From Myroides odoratus DSM 2801 (GTDB taxonomy: Bacteria > Bacteroidota > Bacteroidia > Flavobacteriales > Flavobacteriaceae): a stretch of DNA of 64,000 nucleotides. The notes beneath the pieces are model-generated. The model was not told the DNA's origin, did no database searches, and was given only the letters and a program-made list of their open reading frames with translations. Both the position numbers and the translations under genes were made by a program. Location of the stretch: NCBI RefSeq assembly GCF_000243275.1, contig NZ_CM001437.1:2286490-2350489 (forward strand). The letters run 5' to 3'. Positions 42,207 to 52,086 of the stretch are shown piece after piece (position 1 is the stretch's first letter; each line of letters begins with the position of its first letter).

Positions 42207-44573
42207 ATGAGAATTCTATGTACATGGATGGTTCTATTGTGCTCTTTTAGTATGCTTGCACAAGCGTTTACCTTAAAAGGAAGAGTGTCGGACTATCATG
42301 GAGAAGCCTTAATTGGCGCAACAATTACTTTTGAAAATCAAGCTTTTATGACAGATGTAAAAGGGAGATTTCAAGCAAAACCTATTGAAAAAGGAACCTA
42401 TCAACTAGTCGTGTCTTACCTCGGGTATGAAACGTTAACAATGAGCGTAAAAGTAGAAGCAGATCAAGATTTGGATCTGCATTTAAAAGAAAGTTCAACG
42501 CTATTGGATCAAGTGGTGGTTTCTAGTCATGCAAAACACAGCGTACAACACGTAGATAAAGTATCCAATCAGCAATTAGTAGAGAAGTTTGCAGGTTCTT
42601 TGGCGAAAACACTAGAATCTGTAGCTGGAGTTAATTCTATGGATATTGGAGCTGGAGCTTCTAAACCTGTAATTCGCGGTTTGGGTTTTAATCGAGTAGC
42701 CGTGGCAGAAAACGGAGCCAAACAAGAAGGACAACAATGGGGCGCTGATCACGGATTGGAAATCGATGCGTTTAGTACAGAAGAGGTTGAAGTAATCAAA
42801 GGAGTTGGAGCCATTGAATATGGGAGTGATGCAATTGGTGGTGTGATTAAGATTAACAATGAAAAAGTCCCGCAAGTACATTCCTTTGATGGAAAAGCGA
42901 TTGTGTATGGAAAATCAGTTAATGATGCACTAGGGGCTTCAGTTCAAATCAAGCAAAGAGGAGAACGCTTCTTTTATAAATTAAAAGTAACAGGACAGGA
43001 TTACGCCGATTATCGCGTGCCTATCAAACAAATTGATTACCTCAATACGATTATCCCTATTGAAGGGGGACGTATGAAAAATACTGCCGGAAATAACTTG
43101 GCACTTTATGGTCAAATTGGGTATGTAGGTACGCAATTTAAAAATATCTTGAGCATTAGCAACGTATACGATAAAAGTGGTTTCTTTCCAGGAGCACACG
43201 GTATTCCAAATATTGCAGCGGTTCAAGATGATGGAAATCACAGAAATGTAGAATTGCCAAACCAATCAGTCAATCACTTTAAAGTAACGAATACAGCTAC
43301 TTGGGAGTTCGATGCTAATCGAAAGTTGAGTGTTTTATTGGCTTTTCAAAATAATAAGAGACAAGAAAACAGCTTGTTTCACTCGCATTTTTCCAATCAA
43401 ACGCCCCCAGCAAATAATCCAAATCTAGAGCTAGAGTTTGTGTTGAATACGTTTGACGCAGCGGTAAAATACGAGCACCTTTTTAGTAATGAACATAAAT
43501 TGACCGTTGGGATTCAACAGAATTACCAAAATAATACCATTGGTGGATATGGATTCTTATTGCCAAAGTTCAATAAGTCTGGAGTTGGTGCATTTGGTAT
43601 GTATGAGTACTTTGTCAATGATCGCTTAACTTGGGAAGCTGGAATTCGCGCTGATTATGCAAGTGTACACGTAAAACCGTTTTACGATGAAATTCTATAT
43701 GATTATTTAATCGATCGAGGACAATCTGTTGAAACCGCTGAGAATTACGCCCAACGCAGTCAAAAGCAAGACCGTAATTTTAGTAGTTTCAATGGAATGA
43801 TTGGAGCTAAATTTGATTGGACAGAACATTTTAATATTGCAGCTACCGTAGGTACAAACTTCCGTTTTCCGACAGCGATTGAGCTAGCGTCAAACGGAGT
43901 GCATCACGGTGCTTTTCGCCATGAAAAGGGAAATCCCGATTTAGATCCTGAAAAGGGAATTGCCCTTGATTTTAGAGCAACCTATGAAACGTCAACGTTT
44001 AGTACGACGATAAGTCCTTATGCTTACTATTTTACCAATTATATCTTCTTAAAGCCAAGCGGAACGTTTTCAATCTTACCCGATAGTGGACAGATTTACG
44101 AGTATACGCAATCAAAAGCCTTAATTACAGGGTTTGAATGGAAAGCAGAGCAACGCTTATGGGATCGCTTGACAGTAGAAGGGGTGTTTGAATTTATCTA
44201 TAACAAACAAGTAGATAACGGTAAAAAAGGAAATTATCCTTTGCCCTTTTCAACACCTGCTAATTTCTTTGGGCAGTTAAGTTATACCTTGAACGATTGG
44301 AAAGTATTCCAACAACCTGAAGTATTTGTCAACGGAAAATGGTACGCAGAGCAAAAGCGAATTGCACAAGGAGAAGATGTCACACCGAGTTCACAAAGCT
44401 ATGGTTTGGGACTTTCCTCAACGATTCGATTGGGTAGTGTAGCAGCCAAAGCAAGTTTAACTGCAACCAATATTTTTGATGCAAAAATATTGAATCACAT
44501 GAGTTTTTATCGACCACTGGGGATACCCGAATTAGGTAGATCTATTCAATTAATGATTCAAATACCATTTTAA
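42207..44573 (+). CDS. TonB-dependent receptor, probable metal (zinc) receptor
   Basis: The 788-residue protein has a signal peptide (1-19, ending SMLAQ). A CarboxypepD_reg-like domain (about 22-95) contains LKGRVSDYHGEALIGATITF. The plug domain (about 108-225) has KPVIRGLGFNRVAVAENGAK and VIKGVGAIEYGSDAIGGVI, followed by a 22-strand barrel ending in QIPF. His-rich loops such as LFHSHFSNQTPP and NGVHHGAFRHEKGNPD suit metal binding, as in ZnuD-type receptors. The His-rich neighbours strengthen the zinc (or copper) reading, which is inferred from context. Confidence 0.88.
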   Translation: MRILCTWMVLLCSFSMLAQAFTLKGRVSDYHGEALIGATITFENQAFMTDVKGRFQAKPIEKGTYQLVVSYLGYETLTMSVKVEADQDLDLHLKESSTLLDQVVVSSHAKHSVQHVDKVSNQQLVEKFAGSLAKTLESVAGVNSMDIGAGASKPVIRGLGFNRVAVAENGAKQEGQQWGADHGLEIDAFSTEEVEVIKGVGAIEYGSDAIGGVIKINNEKVPQVHSFDGKAIVYGKSVNDALGASVQIKQRGERFFYKLKVTGQDYADYRVPIKQIDYLNTIIPIEGGRMKNTAGNNLALYGQIGYVGTQFKNILSISNVYDKSGFFPGAHGIPNIAAVQDDGNHRNVELPNQSVNHFKVTNTATWEFDANRKLSVLLAFQNNKRQENSLFHSHFSNQTPPANNPNLELEFVLNTFDAAVKYEHLFSNEHKLTVGIQQNYQNNTIGGYGFLLPKFNKSGVGAFGMYEYFVNDRLTWEAGIRADYASVHVKPFYDEILYDYLIDRGQSVETAENYAQRSQKQDRNFSSFNGMIGAKFDWTEHFNIAATVGTNFRFPTAIELASNGVHHGAFRHEKGNPDLDPEKGIALDFRATYETSTFSTTISPYAYYFTNYIFLKPSGTFSILPDSGQIYEYTQSKALITGFEWKAEQRLWDRLTVEGVFEFIYNKQVDNGKKGNYPLPFSTPANFFGQLSYTLNDWKVFQQPEVFVNGKWYAEQKRIAQGEDVTPSSQSYGLGLSSTIRLGSVAAKASLTATNIFDAKILNHMSFYRPLGIPELGRSIQLMIQIPF

Positions 44574-44896
44574 TGAAGAACGCTAACATCAATGGTAGTA
44601 AATATGCTTTTTTAGTTGTTGTATTTTTTATTCCTCTAATTAGTAATTTACTGCATTATGTTATCATTGAACATGAGTTTGGACAGCGAAATCACGAGGT
44701 AGAATGGATCGACGGTAGTAAAGTACACTACTGCGATCAATACTTATTCAAGATTCATCCAGCCATTGAAGTACCACAACTTTCTATTGATATTGTCCCC
44801 CTAGTTCTATACGAAACAACTGTTTTATTAATTTGTCAACTTATAGAACAACGAGTAAGTTGTTTTTATTTTAATCGTGGACCGCCACTTGTATAA
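44573..44896 (+). CDS. Small membrane protein of the metal locus
   Basis: The 107-residue protein starts in the receptor stop (TAATG, 1-base overlap), so it is translationally coupled. It has one N-terminal helix (AFLVVVFFIPLISNLLHYV), a polar segment with His and one Cys (KVHYCDQYLFKIH), a second hydrophobic stretch and the tail CFYFNRGPPLV. The tail resembles that of the His-rich protein at the other side of the receptor gene (SLRAPPVWV). I cannot name a family. Confidence 0.65.
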   Translation: MKNANINGSKYAFLVVVFFIPLISNLLHYVIIEHEFGQRNHEVEWIDGSKVHYCDQYLFKIHPAIEVPQLSIDIVPLVLYETTVLLICQLIEQRVSCFYFNRGPPLV

Positions 44897-44955
44897 AGAA
44901 GAAAAGAAGGAAACAACAACATATACATATACGTAAACGATTAAAATTTAAAACA

Positions 44956-45498
44956 ATGAGAAAATTACAATATTTAGCAATAGCATCAATAGCAAGTGTA
45001 TTTACTTTTACTTCATGTTCAAGTGATGACAGCACAGACACAGAAAAACCAGTTGTAGACTTAGTAGCACCTGCAGAAGGAGCTAAGTTAGAAGTGGGAA
45101 AGGATATTCACTTTGATATGGTGGTATCCGATAATGACGGATTGGCTTCATATAACGTAGACATCCACAATAATTTTGATGGGCATAACCATTCAGGAGG
45201 AGACAACCATACGCATGCCTTGGCTGTAAAAGAAGTTGCAGCTGACGGTAAACCTTTTGCCTTTAACAAAACATGGGATTTAGGAGGGGTGAAAAATGAT
45301 AAAATTCACCACCATGAAATCATCATCGACGCGAATGCTAAACCAGGAAACTATCACTTTGTGGTAAAAGTATTGGATAAATCAGGAAATCAAACCATGG
45401 AATTTAGAAATATCGAAATTGTAGCTGCAGGAGAAGGTGATGGTGGACATGACCATGACCACGATCACGACCATGATGATCACGACCACGCACATTAA
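44956..45498 (+). CDS. DUF4625 lipoprotein with His/Asp metal-binding tail
   Basis: The 180-residue protein has a lipobox ending FTSC at about residue 22. The DUF4625 domain (about 32-155) is a beta-sandwich with PVVDLVAPAEGAKLEVGKDI, VVSDNDGLASYNVDIHNN and KPGNYHFVVKVLDKSGN, plus inserted His pairs (GHNHSGGDNHTH, KIHHHEI). The tail is a run of alternating His and Asp (HDHDHDHDHDDHDHAH). Such tails bind Zn or Ni. It probably works as a surface metal scavenger with the TonB receptor two genes upstream. Confidence 0.88.
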   Translation: MRKLQYLAIASIASVFTFTSCSSDDSTDTEKPVVDLVAPAEGAKLEVGKDIHFDMVVSDNDGLASYNVDIHNNFDGHNHSGGDNHTHALAVKEVAADGKPFAFNKTWDLGGVKNDKIHHHEIIIDANAKPGNYHFVVKVLDKSGNQTMEFRNIEIVAAGEGDGGHDHDHDHDHDDHDHAH

Positions 45499-45517
45499 GT
45501 AGCCGCCTTAATTGGTT

Positions 45518-45525
45518 TATATTTG
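45518..45525 (+). promoter_or_regulatory. Candidate -7 promoter box of the prolyl oligopeptidase gene
   Basis: TATATTTG lies 20 bases after the DUF4625 stop and 86 bases before the peptidase ATG. The hairpin at 45529-45555 would then lie in the 5' leader. Confidence 0.35.
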
Positions 45526-45528
45526 TAG

Positions 45529-45556
45529 AAAAGCAAGGTGTAATGCCTTGCTTTTG
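45529..45556 (+). terminator. Hairpin after the DUF4625 gene
   Basis: AAAAGCAAGG pairs with CCTTGCTTTT around a seven-base loop. The T-run is inside the arm only, so termination may be partial. It overlaps the leader expected from the promoter box at 45518. Confidence 0.55.
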
Positions 45557-45610
45557 CATTTATTATTAATATATTTACTTTCACAGAAATTTAAAACAGA
45601 ACTATTTATT

Positions 45611-47731
45611 ATGAGAAAATCGTTTATGACACTTCTTGTAGCAACTTTGATTATTTCATGTAAGAATGAAGGAGCAAAGGAACAGGTGGCGGATATTCAA
45701 TATCCTGAAACGAAAAAAGGAGATGTAGTTGATACATACTTCGAGGTTGAAGTAGCTGACCCTTACCGTTGGTTAGAAGATGACCGTTCCGAAGAAACTG
45801 CAGCTTGGGTAAAAGCACAGAATGAAGTAACCAATGGTTACTTAGCTCAAATTCCATTTAGAGATCAGTTGAAAAAACAAATGGAAGAAGCATGGAATTA
45901 TGAAAAAATTGGAGCTCCATTCAAGGAAGGAAAATACACGTATTTTTTCAAAAATGATGGATTACAAAATCAATCTATTTTATACCGTAAAGATGAAGCT
46001 GGAAAAGAAGAAGTATTCTTAGATCCAAATAAATTCTCTACAGATGGAACAACTTCTTTAGGAAGCATTGATTTCTCAGAAGACGGAAGCAAAGCAGCTT
46101 ACGCTATTTCTGAAGGAGGAAGTGACTGGAGAAAAGTAATCGTAATTGATACAGAAACGAAAGAAGTTATCGGTGATACGTTAGTGGATGTAAAATTCAG
46201 TGGTGTTTCTTGGTTTAAAAATGAAGGATTCTATTATTCAAGTTACGATAAACCAGAAGGAAGTGAGTTGTCTGCTAAAACAGATCAACACAAACTATAT
46301 TACCACAAGTTAGGCACTGCTCAAAAAGAAGATGCATTAATCTTTGGTAAAGACCAAAAAAGAAGATACGTAGGTGGATATGTAACAGGAGATAATCAAT
46401 ATTTAGTGATTACTGCTGCGAATTCTACATACGGAAATGAATTGTACATCAAAGACTTGACGAAAGCGAATAGTCCTATTGTAACGTTGGTAAATAACTT
46501 CGATAGCAGCAGTAGTGTTTTAGACAGCAAAGACGGTAAATTGTATATTGAAACTGATTTCAATGCGCCGAATTCACGCGTAGTAACGGTGGATGCAACT
46601 AAACCACAACAAGCAAACTGGGCTGATTTTATCGCAGAAACAGAAAATGTATTGTCACCAACTAAAGGAGGAGGCTATATTTTTGCTAGCTATTTAAAAG
46701 ATGCGGTTTCTATGGTGAAACAATACGATTACACAGGGAAAGAAATCAGAACAATCGAATTACCTGGAATCGGAACAGCAAGTGGATTTGGAGGTAAAAA
46801 AGAAGATACAACGTTGTATTATTCCTTTACAAACTACATTACACCTGGAACAATCTATGCATTCGATGTAAAAGATGGAGCTTCTAAAGTGTATGAACAA
46901 CCAAAAGTGAAATTCGACTCTTCTCAATATGAATCAAAACAAGTGTTCTATACTTCAAAAGATGGAACAAAAGTACCGATGATTATCACGTATAAGAAAG
47001 GAATTGAATTGAACGGTAAAAACCCAACGATGTTATATGCGTATGGAGGATTCAATATCAGCTTAACACCGTCATTTAGCATTGCAAATGCAATCTGGTT
47101 AGAAAATGGCGGAGTATATGCAGTACCAAACTTAAGAGGAGGTGGTGAGTATGGAAAAGCTTGGCACGTAGCAGGAACAAAAATGCAAAAGCAAAATGTA
47201 TTTGACGATTTCATTGCTGCTGCTCAGTATTTGATTGACAATAAATATACATCCTCTGATTTCTTAGCGATTAAAGGAGGATCAAATGGAGGTTTATTAG
47301 TTGGAGCAACGATGACACAACGTCCTGACTTAATGAAGGTAGCTTTACCAGCAGTAGGAGTATTGGATATGTTGCGTTACCATACCTTTACAGCAGGTGC
47401 TGGATGGGCGTATGATTACGGAACTGCGGAAGACAGCAAAGAAATGTTTGAGTATTTGAAAGGATATTCGCCATTACACAATGTAAAAGCAGAAGCTTAT
47501 CCTGCAACAATGGTTACAACAGGTGATCATGATGACCGCGTAGTACCAGCACACAGTTTTAAATTTGCTGCTGAGTTACAAGCGAAAAACAACGGACATA
47601 ATCCAATGTTAATTCGCATTGAAACAAATGCTGGACATGGAGCTGGAAAATCAATTGCTCAACAAATTCAAGAGCATGTTGACTTACAAGCATTCACATT
47701 ATACAGTATGGGAGTAAAGAAGTTGAAATAA
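45611..47731 (+). CDS. Prolyl oligopeptidase family serine peptidase (S9A), lipoprotein
   Basis: I start at ATG 45611 (706 residues), giving a lipoprotein signal ending IISC; the longer frame from 45512 starts before it with poor composition. A seven-bladed propeller (about 70-430) begins near [16 protein letters not shown]. The alpha/beta-hydrolase domain holds catalytic Ser in [11 protein letters not shown], Asp in [10 protein letters not shown] and His in NAGHGAGKS. It cleaves short Pro-containing peptides in the periplasm. It stands alone with a strong terminator. Confidence 0.95.
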   Translation: MRKSFMTLLVATLIISCKNEGAKEQVADIQYPETKKGDVVDTYFEVEVADPYRWLEDDRSEETAAWVKAQNEVTNGYLAQIPFRDQLKKQMEEAWNYEKIGAPFKEGKYTYFFKNDGLQNQSILYRKDEAGKEEVFLDPNKFSTDGTTSLGSIDFSEDGSKAAYAISEGGSDWRKVIVIDTETKEVIGDTLVDVKFSGVSWFKNEGFYYSSYDKPEGSELSAKTDQHKLYYHKLGTAQKEDALIFGKDQKRRYVGGYVTGDNQYLVITAANSTYGNELYIKDLTKANSPIVTLVNNFDSSSSVLDSKDGKLYIETDFNAPNSRVVTVDATKPQQANWADFIAETENVLSPTKGGGYIFASYLKDAVSMVKQYDYTGKEIRTIELPGIGTASGFGGKKEDTTLYYSFTNYITPGTIYAFDVKDGASKVYEQPKVKFDSSQYESKQVFYTSKDGTKVPMIITYKKGIELNGKNPTMLYAYGGFNISLTPSFSIANAIWLENGGVYAVPNLRGGGEYGKAWHVAGTKMQKQNVFDDFIAAAQYLIDNKYTSSDFLAIKGGSNGGLLVGATMTQRPDLMKVALPAVGVLDMLRYHTFTAGAGWAYDYGTAEDSKEMFEYLKGYSPLHNVKAEAYPATMVTTGDHDDRVVPAHSFKFAAELQAKNNGHNPMLIRIETNAGHGAGKSIAQQIQEHVDLQAFTLYSMGVKKLK

Positions 47732-47747
47732 ACAGACTAGAATAAAT

Positions 47748-47783
47748 AAAAAGGCTATCTCTTTGTGGAGATAGCCTTTTTTT
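47748..47783 (+). terminator. Intrinsic terminator after the peptidase gene
   Basis: AAAGGCTATCTC (47750-47761) pairs with GAGATAGCCTTT (47768-47779), then a T-run. Confidence 0.9.
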
Positions 47784-47813
47784 ATGCTATAAAGCGACAT
47801 CGTGTCGATGGAA

Positions 47814-48569
47814 TTAACTTGTTTTTATTTTCGGAAAACCACCATCTACGCTGATTTCTGTTCCTACAATAAAGGAAGAATCATCTGAAGCGAGGAAAAG
47901 AACGGCTTGAGCAACCTCATGGGCCTGTCCAAAGCGCTTAATCGGAACCTGTGGAGCAAAGGAAGTCGTAAACGCTTTCACTTGCTCTTCGGATAGATTC
48001 GAACGGTCAAAGTAGTTGGTTTCTATTGGACCAGGTGAAACGGCATTTACTCGGATGTTTTTGCTGATGAGTTCCGCAGCAAAGGTCTTCGTAAAGGATT
48101 GTACTGCTGCTTTTGCAGCAGAGTAAACACTAGAATTGGCCATGCCAATTTCCGTAACAATAGACGTGTTTAGTACAATGGAACTATTCGGACGTAAAAG
48201 AGGGAGTACCTGTTGTACCGTGAATAGGGTTCCTTTTACTAACACATCAAACATCTCATTGTAATGCGCTTCATCAATGTGTTCCAATGGAGCATATTTT
48301 CCAAACCCCGCATTGACAAATACAAGATCTAAATGAGAGACCTGTTGACTAATCAAATGCTGTAATTGGAGTAAATCTGTCATAGACCCTGCATCAGAAA
48401 CAATCCCAAGGGCGTTGTTACCAATTTCAGCGACTGTGCGTTCCACTGTTTCTTTCGTTCGACCTGTGAGGATAACTTGAGCTCCTTGATCACTGAATAA
48501 TTGAGCTGTTGCTTTGCCTATACCACTTGTACCACCCGTAACAAGGGCAATCTTTCCTTTTAATTTCAT
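47814..48569 (-). CDS. SDR-family oxidoreductase
   Basis: The start is ATG 48569 (251 residues); the longer frame needs a TTG. Classical SDR features are TGGTSGIG (about 10-17), VNAGFGKYA, catalytic Ser in LNTSIVTEIG, YSAAK (Tyr and Lys) and the PGPIET segment. The C-terminal SVDGGF is usual. The enzyme is cytoplasmic and NAD(P)-dependent. The substrate is unknown. It has no operon partner; the next minus-strand gene starts elsewhere. Confidence 0.92.
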   Translation of the reverse strand: MKLKGKIALVTGGTSGIGKATAQLFSDQGAQVILTGRTKETVERTVAEIGNNALGIVSDAGSMTDLLQLQHLISQQVSHLDLVFVNAGFGKYAPLEHIDEAHYNEMFDVLVKGTLFTVQQVLPLLRPNSSIVLNTSIVTEIGMANSSVYSAAKAAVQSFTKTFAAELISKNIRVNAVSPGPIETNYFDRSNLSEEQVKAFTTSFAPQVPIKRFGQAHEVAQAVLFLASDDSSFIVGTEISVDGGFPKIKTS

Positions 48570-48642
48570 CTTTCTGTCTTTTAAAAGACCAAAAGTAGGT
48601 GGATGATACAAGCGCTACAATCCGTTTCTTGCTATTTTGATT

Positions 48643-49248
48643 TTAGTATTTATAATCTTTGATCCCTGCATTAATCTCCGCATTAATATCATTTTGTGGT
48701 GGTGGAATAGGGCATGAGAATTTCGGATTATACACACAGTATGGATTATACGCTAAATTGAAATTCAAAATAATAGTTTCTCCTTCGGGAATCTCTAAAT
48801 CGATATATCGACCTCCACCATAGGTGCTAACACCGGAAGTTAAATCAGTGAAAGGCAGAAATAAATGCTTTTCATATTCTTTCTGGTTGCGCAAGTTCAC
48901 ATCCTGAAATAAATCTAATTTTTGAGGTTTGCCATTAAAGGTAAAAGAAGCCTCACCGTATTTGACATAAATGGGTTTGCGTTCAGTTGTTGTTGGCATC
49001 TCAAAAGGCACTTCACCTGGAGTGCGGGTGAATTGAGCTTCAATAATAAAGCGCTCATTAACGGGGAAAAATTCGAGGCTAACAAATTTCTTTAATGCAT
49101 CAGGCACTAAAGGAGAAGTTTCTTTATTTCCGAATTCTTTATTTAAGCTTTTTTGAAATAAAAGGGCTTTTTCTGTCTCAGTTTGGGGCGAAGACGTACA
49201 AGCGTACTGTAATAGAATGACAGCACCAAGCATAATCAATCGTTTCAT
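48643..49248 (-). CDS. DUF1684 domain-containing lipoprotein
   Basis: The start is ATG 49248 (201 residues), giving a lipoprotein signal ending LQYAC. The DUF1684 signature is clear: LFLPFTDLTSGVSTYGGGRY, then IDLEIPEGETIILNFNLAYNP and YCVYNPKFSCPIPPPQNDI. The family is widespread and of unknown function, envelope-located here. It precedes the SDR gene, with 73 bases between. Confidence 0.88.
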   Translation of the reverse strand: MKRLIMLGAVILLQYACTSSPQTETEKALLFQKSLNKEFGNKETSPLVPDALKKFVSLEFFPVNERFIIEAQFTRTPGEVPFEMPTTTERKPIYVKYGEASFTFNGKPQKLDLFQDVNLRNQKEYEKHLFLPFTDLTSGVSTYGGGRYIDLEIPEGETIILNFNLAYNPYCVYNPKFSCPIPPPQNDINAEINAGIKDYKY

Positions 49249-49282
49249 TGTTTTGTTGTTCTGGGTTGGCTGTAAAAATAGC

Positions 49283-49315
49283 AAAAAAGGTTTGCCTTTA
49301 AAAGACAAACCTTTA
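49283..49315 (-). terminator. Intrinsic terminator of the dps gene
   Basis: AAAGGTTTG (49286-49294) pairs with CAAACCTTT (49306-49314). On the minus strand a T-run follows. Confidence 0.8.
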
Positions 49316-49336
49316 TAATAAATCAGAACAGCAAGA

Positions 49337-49810
49337 TTACTTGATGTGCGCGCGTAACATCCAAGCTGCTTCTTCGTGTTTTTCTAATAATCCCGTTAAG
49401 AAATCAGCTGTACCTTGATCGTGCATATCGTCAATGGCATCGATGTTCTCTCTTAAGTAGATGATAATCGCTTCGTGATCTTTGCACAAGTCTTTAATCC
49501 ATGAAGCACTGTCGTTTCCTTGATTATCTCTTGATTCAGATAGTTGAGTCAAAGCAAGATATTCTTTTAAGCTACTAGGCGCATAATGTCCTAAGTGACG
49601 GATTCGCTCTGCAATAGCATCCACGTCTACAATAATAGCTTCATATTGTGATTGAAAGAATAAGTGCATGGAATGAAAGTCAATTCCTTCCACATTGTAA
49701 TGTGCATTTCTCGTTTTAGTATAAAGCACGAATTCATCTGCTAATAGTTTAGCAAGCTTGTCTGTGATTTGTTGTCTTACGTCGTCTTTTAAACCAATGT
49801 TTGTTTTCAT
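49337..49810 (-). CDS. dps: Dps-family ferritin-like DNA-protection protein
   Basis: The 157-residue length is typical. A four-helix ferritin core has the intersubunit ferroxidase ligands: His in RNAHYNVEG, His in IDFHSMHLFF, Asp/Glu in YEAIIVDVDAIAERI. The C-terminal EKHEEAAWMLRAHI is standard. The protein stores iron with peroxide and shields DNA. A perfect 16-bp palindrome about 39 bases upstream of the ATG may be its operator. Confidence 0.93.
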   Translation of the reverse strand: MKTNIGLKDDVRQQITDKLAKLLADEFVLYTKTRNAHYNVEGIDFHSMHLFFQSQYEAIIVDVDAIAERIRHLGHYAPSSLKEYLALTQLSESRDNQGNDSASWIKDLCKDHEAIIIYLRENIDAIDDMHDQGTADFLTGLLEKHEEAAWMLRAHIK

Positions 49811-49848
49811 AGTATTTGATTTTAGTTGCTTACAAATTACAAAAAAAG

Positions 49849-49864
49849 TAGGGATTAATCCCTA
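49849..49864. promoter_or_regulatory. Palindromic operator candidate upstream of dps
   Basis: TAGGGATTAATCCCTA is a perfect 16-bp palindrome. On the minus strand a -7-like TAATTTG (plus 49833-49839) lies just downstream of it, so the palindrome occupies the promoter spacer or -33 zone. Confidence 0.45.
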
Positions 49865-49934
49865 TTTTGTATGATAAATAAAAGATAAAATAACCTTTTT
49901 TAGATAAAAGGATAGTGTTTCTGTAGGATGTAAA

Positions 49935-49966
49935 TAAAAAAAGGACCTGTTTCCAGATCCTTTTCG
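49935..49966 (-). terminator. Intrinsic terminator of the Ala/Lys-rich lipoprotein gene
   Basis: AAGGACCTG and CAGATCCTT pair with one wobble; on the minus strand a T-run follows. Confidence 0.75.
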
Positions 49967-49971
49967 CATGA

Positions 49972-50439
49972 TTATTTTTTCAATTTATCAGCAGCATTTT
50001 CTAACCCTTTTTGAGCCTCTTTTGCTGCATCATTTACATTTTCTTTGGCTTTATCTGCTTTCTCTTTCGCCTCATCTTTCATTTCATTCACTTTGCCTTT
50101 CGCTTCATCTAGTGATTTTGCAGCGTCATTTTTCAACTCTTCCGCTTTATCACCAACCTGGTTCACTACTTCTTCTGTTTTATTTTTAGTAGCTTCCCAT
50201 GCTTTTTGTGCCTCGTCTAGTGTTTTTCTAGCCGCTTCTTCAGCTGCCTTGTCTCCACTTTTTACTGCGTCCTCTACTGCTTTTTTCGCTTCATCAAATT
50301 TAAGCTCAGCTTCGGATTTCGCTTCTGTTAATTCTGTTGCTGGAGTAGTCTCTGATTCTACAGCTCCTGACTTCGTGTCTTTACAAGATGTAGCGAACAG
50401 TAAACCACCAATAGCTAACGATAATACAATTTTTTTCAT
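49972..50439 (-). CDS. Ala/Lys/Glu-rich coiled-coil lipoprotein
   Basis: The 155-residue protein has a lipobox ending FATSC at residue 19. The rest is almost purely helical, with 11-residue-like repeats rich in Ala, Lys, Asp and Glu (DEAKKAVEDAVKSGDKAAEE, NDAAKSLDEAKGKVNEMKDE). The pattern resembles LEA-like or apolipoprotein-like amphipathic helices. It may be a stress or periplasmic stabilising protein (inference). No catalytic motif is present. Confidence 0.75.
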   Translation of the reverse strand: MKKIVLSLAIGGLLFATSCKDTKSGAVESETTPATELTEAKSEAELKFDEAKKAVEDAVKSGDKAAEEAARKTLDEAQKAWEATKNKTEEVVNQVGDKAEELKNDAAKSLDEAKGKVNEMKDEAKEKADKAKENVNDAAKEAQKGLENAADKLKK

Positions 50440-50520
50440 AACAAAAATAATTTAAGTTTGACTACAAGTTAGGAAAAATCTAGTTTAAATGAAAATTTTT
50501 AACTAAAAACGTATTATTTT

Positions 50521-51219
50521 TTACTTCTGTTTCTTTTTCTTCAAATCCAATGGACCGTACCCCTTGATATAACGAGAGATGGTTTGTTTTCGCTTGCTAA
50601 CATAAGGACCAGACTTTACGGGATTATAACGCCTCGGACTCGGTAAGATTACCGCTAGTCCAGCTGCTTCATTAACCGTCAGTTTTGCTGCACTTTTCTT
50701 ATACCAATGCTGTGCCGCTGCTTCAGCGCCATAAATACCGTCACCCATTTCAATGCTGTTGAGGTAGACTTCTAAAATGCGCTCCTTTGACCATAGTAGT
50801 TCAATCAAGGCTGTAAAATAAGCCTCAAACCCCTTTCGAATATAACTTCGACCCGGCCATAAAAATACATTCTTAGCAGTTTGTTGTGAAATGGTACTAC
50901 CGCCTTTGATGCGTTTTCCCTTCTCATTGTTTTTCATCGCCTTCTCAATCGCCTTGAAATCAAAACCATTATGGCTTAAGAAATGCCCATCTTCACTTAC
51001 AATAACAGCTTTCTGTAAATTAGGACTAATCTTATCCAAAGACACCCAATCGTGTTTCAATGTAAAAGATTTGCCTTCTTTCTTTTGATCATATAACCGA
51101 ATAAACATCAAGGGTGTATAAGGTACAGGAACAAAACGAAAAAAGATGACAGAAAAGATGCTTAATGCAAAGAACCACAACACAAGCTTTAGAATAAAGC
51201 GTAAAAGTTTGCGAACCAT
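50521..51219 (-). CDS. mtgA: Monofunctional peptidoglycan transglycosylase MtgA
   Basis: I choose ATG 51219 (232 residues); an ATG at 51279 would add 20 residues of low quality. An N-terminal membrane helix is followed by the GT51 domain: catalytic Glu in IVSEDGHFLSHNGFD, then KGGSTISQQTAKNVFLWPGR, and the second Glu in EVYLNSIEMGDGIYGAEAAA. There is no transpeptidase domain. It polymerises lipid II at the inner membrane. It stands alone. Confidence 0.94.
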   Translation of the reverse strand: MVRKLLRFILKLVLWFFALSIFSVIFFRFVPVPYTPLMFIRLYDQKKEGKSFTLKHDWVSLDKISPNLQKAVIVSEDGHFLSHNGFDFKAIEKAMKNNEKGKRIKGGSTISQQTAKNVFLWPGRSYIRKGFEAYFTALIELLWSKERILEVYLNSIEMGDGIYGAEAAAQHWYKKSAAKLTVNEAAGLAVILPSPRRYNPVKSGPYVSKRKQTISRYIKGYGPLDLKKKKQK

Positions 51220-51300
51220 AGATTTATAACGTATAAAAACTGGTACAAATGTACTAACATATTGCGAAATGCAATTCATGGAAGTAAAAAAAATGTAAGA

Positions 51301-51330
51301 AAAAAAGCTACCTCAATAAGGTAGCTTTTT
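51301..51330 (-). terminator. Intrinsic terminator of the SDR gene
   Basis: AAAAAGCTACCT and AGGTAGCTTTTT flank a five-base loop. T-runs are present on both strands. Confidence 0.9.
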
Positions 51331-51338
51331 TAGTGATA

Positions 51339-52058
51339 TTATACGGGATTTGTTGTCCACAAAGAAGCGGTTTTCAACATCGCTCTTCTCGGTAATTTTA
51401 AAGTTGCTACTAGTAGCTCCGCAAAATCCTCCGGTTGTAAGATATGATCCGGGTTACCATCTGTTAAACCTAGTTCAATAGACATATCCGAAGCAATGGT
51501 ACTTGGTGTTAAGGTACACACGCGGATATTGTTTTTGCGAACTTCTTTCATTAGGGATTCGGATAGACCGATAACCGCAAACTTAGAAGCTGAATAAGCA
51601 GAAGTCGTTGGATTTCCATTTAGCCCTGCTGTAGAAGCCACATTGAAGATATCTCCTTCATTTTGTTGAATCAGATGTGGTAATACTTCACGGGTTACAT
51701 TGTAAACCCCCATCACATTTGTCAATAAGATTTCTTCCCAACGATCAGCGGGCATATCTACAAATTTTCCAAATTCAGAGATACCTGCATTGTTGACTAA
51801 AATATCGATTCCACCTAAGAAATCAATAACTTTTGCAATTTCCGTGTGAACGGCTGGTTTATCTACGACATCAAATACAGCATACGTCGCTTTTACGCCC
51901 AATGCTGTTAATTCTTCAACCGTCTGTTTCAGACGTTCTTCGTTTCTACCTGTAATTGCCACGTTAATTCCTTCTTTTGCAAAGGCAAGTGCTGTAGCCT
52001 TTCCTAATCCTCTACCACCACCTGTGATAATTGCATTTTTTCCTTTTAATGGACTCAT
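51339..52058 (-). CDS. SDR-family oxidoreductase (FabG-like)
   Basis: The 239-residue protein has [10 protein letters not shown] (about 11-20), NNAGISEFG, Ser in [16 protein letters not shown] and the TPSTIASDM segment. The fold is that of 3-oxoacyl-ACP reductases, but the Pro-Ser in place of PG at that loop and the lack of fatty-acid neighbours leave the substrate open. It lies 28 bases downstream of the DUF3050 gene and is probably in one operon with it. Confidence 0.9.
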   Translation of the reverse strand: MSPLKGKNAIITGGGRGLGKATALAFAKEGINVAITGRNEERLKQTVEELTALGVKATYAVFDVVDKPAVHTEIAKVIDFLGGIDILVNNAGISEFGKFVDMPADRWEEILLTNVMGVYNVTREVLPHLIQQNEGDIFNVASTAGLNGNPTTSAYSASKFAVIGLSESLMKEVRKNNIRVCTLTPSTIASDMSIELGLTDGNPDHILQPEDFAELLVATLKLPRRAMLKTASLWTTNPV

Positions 52059-52086
52059 AGCCTTGTGTTTTTATAAATAGAATTAA

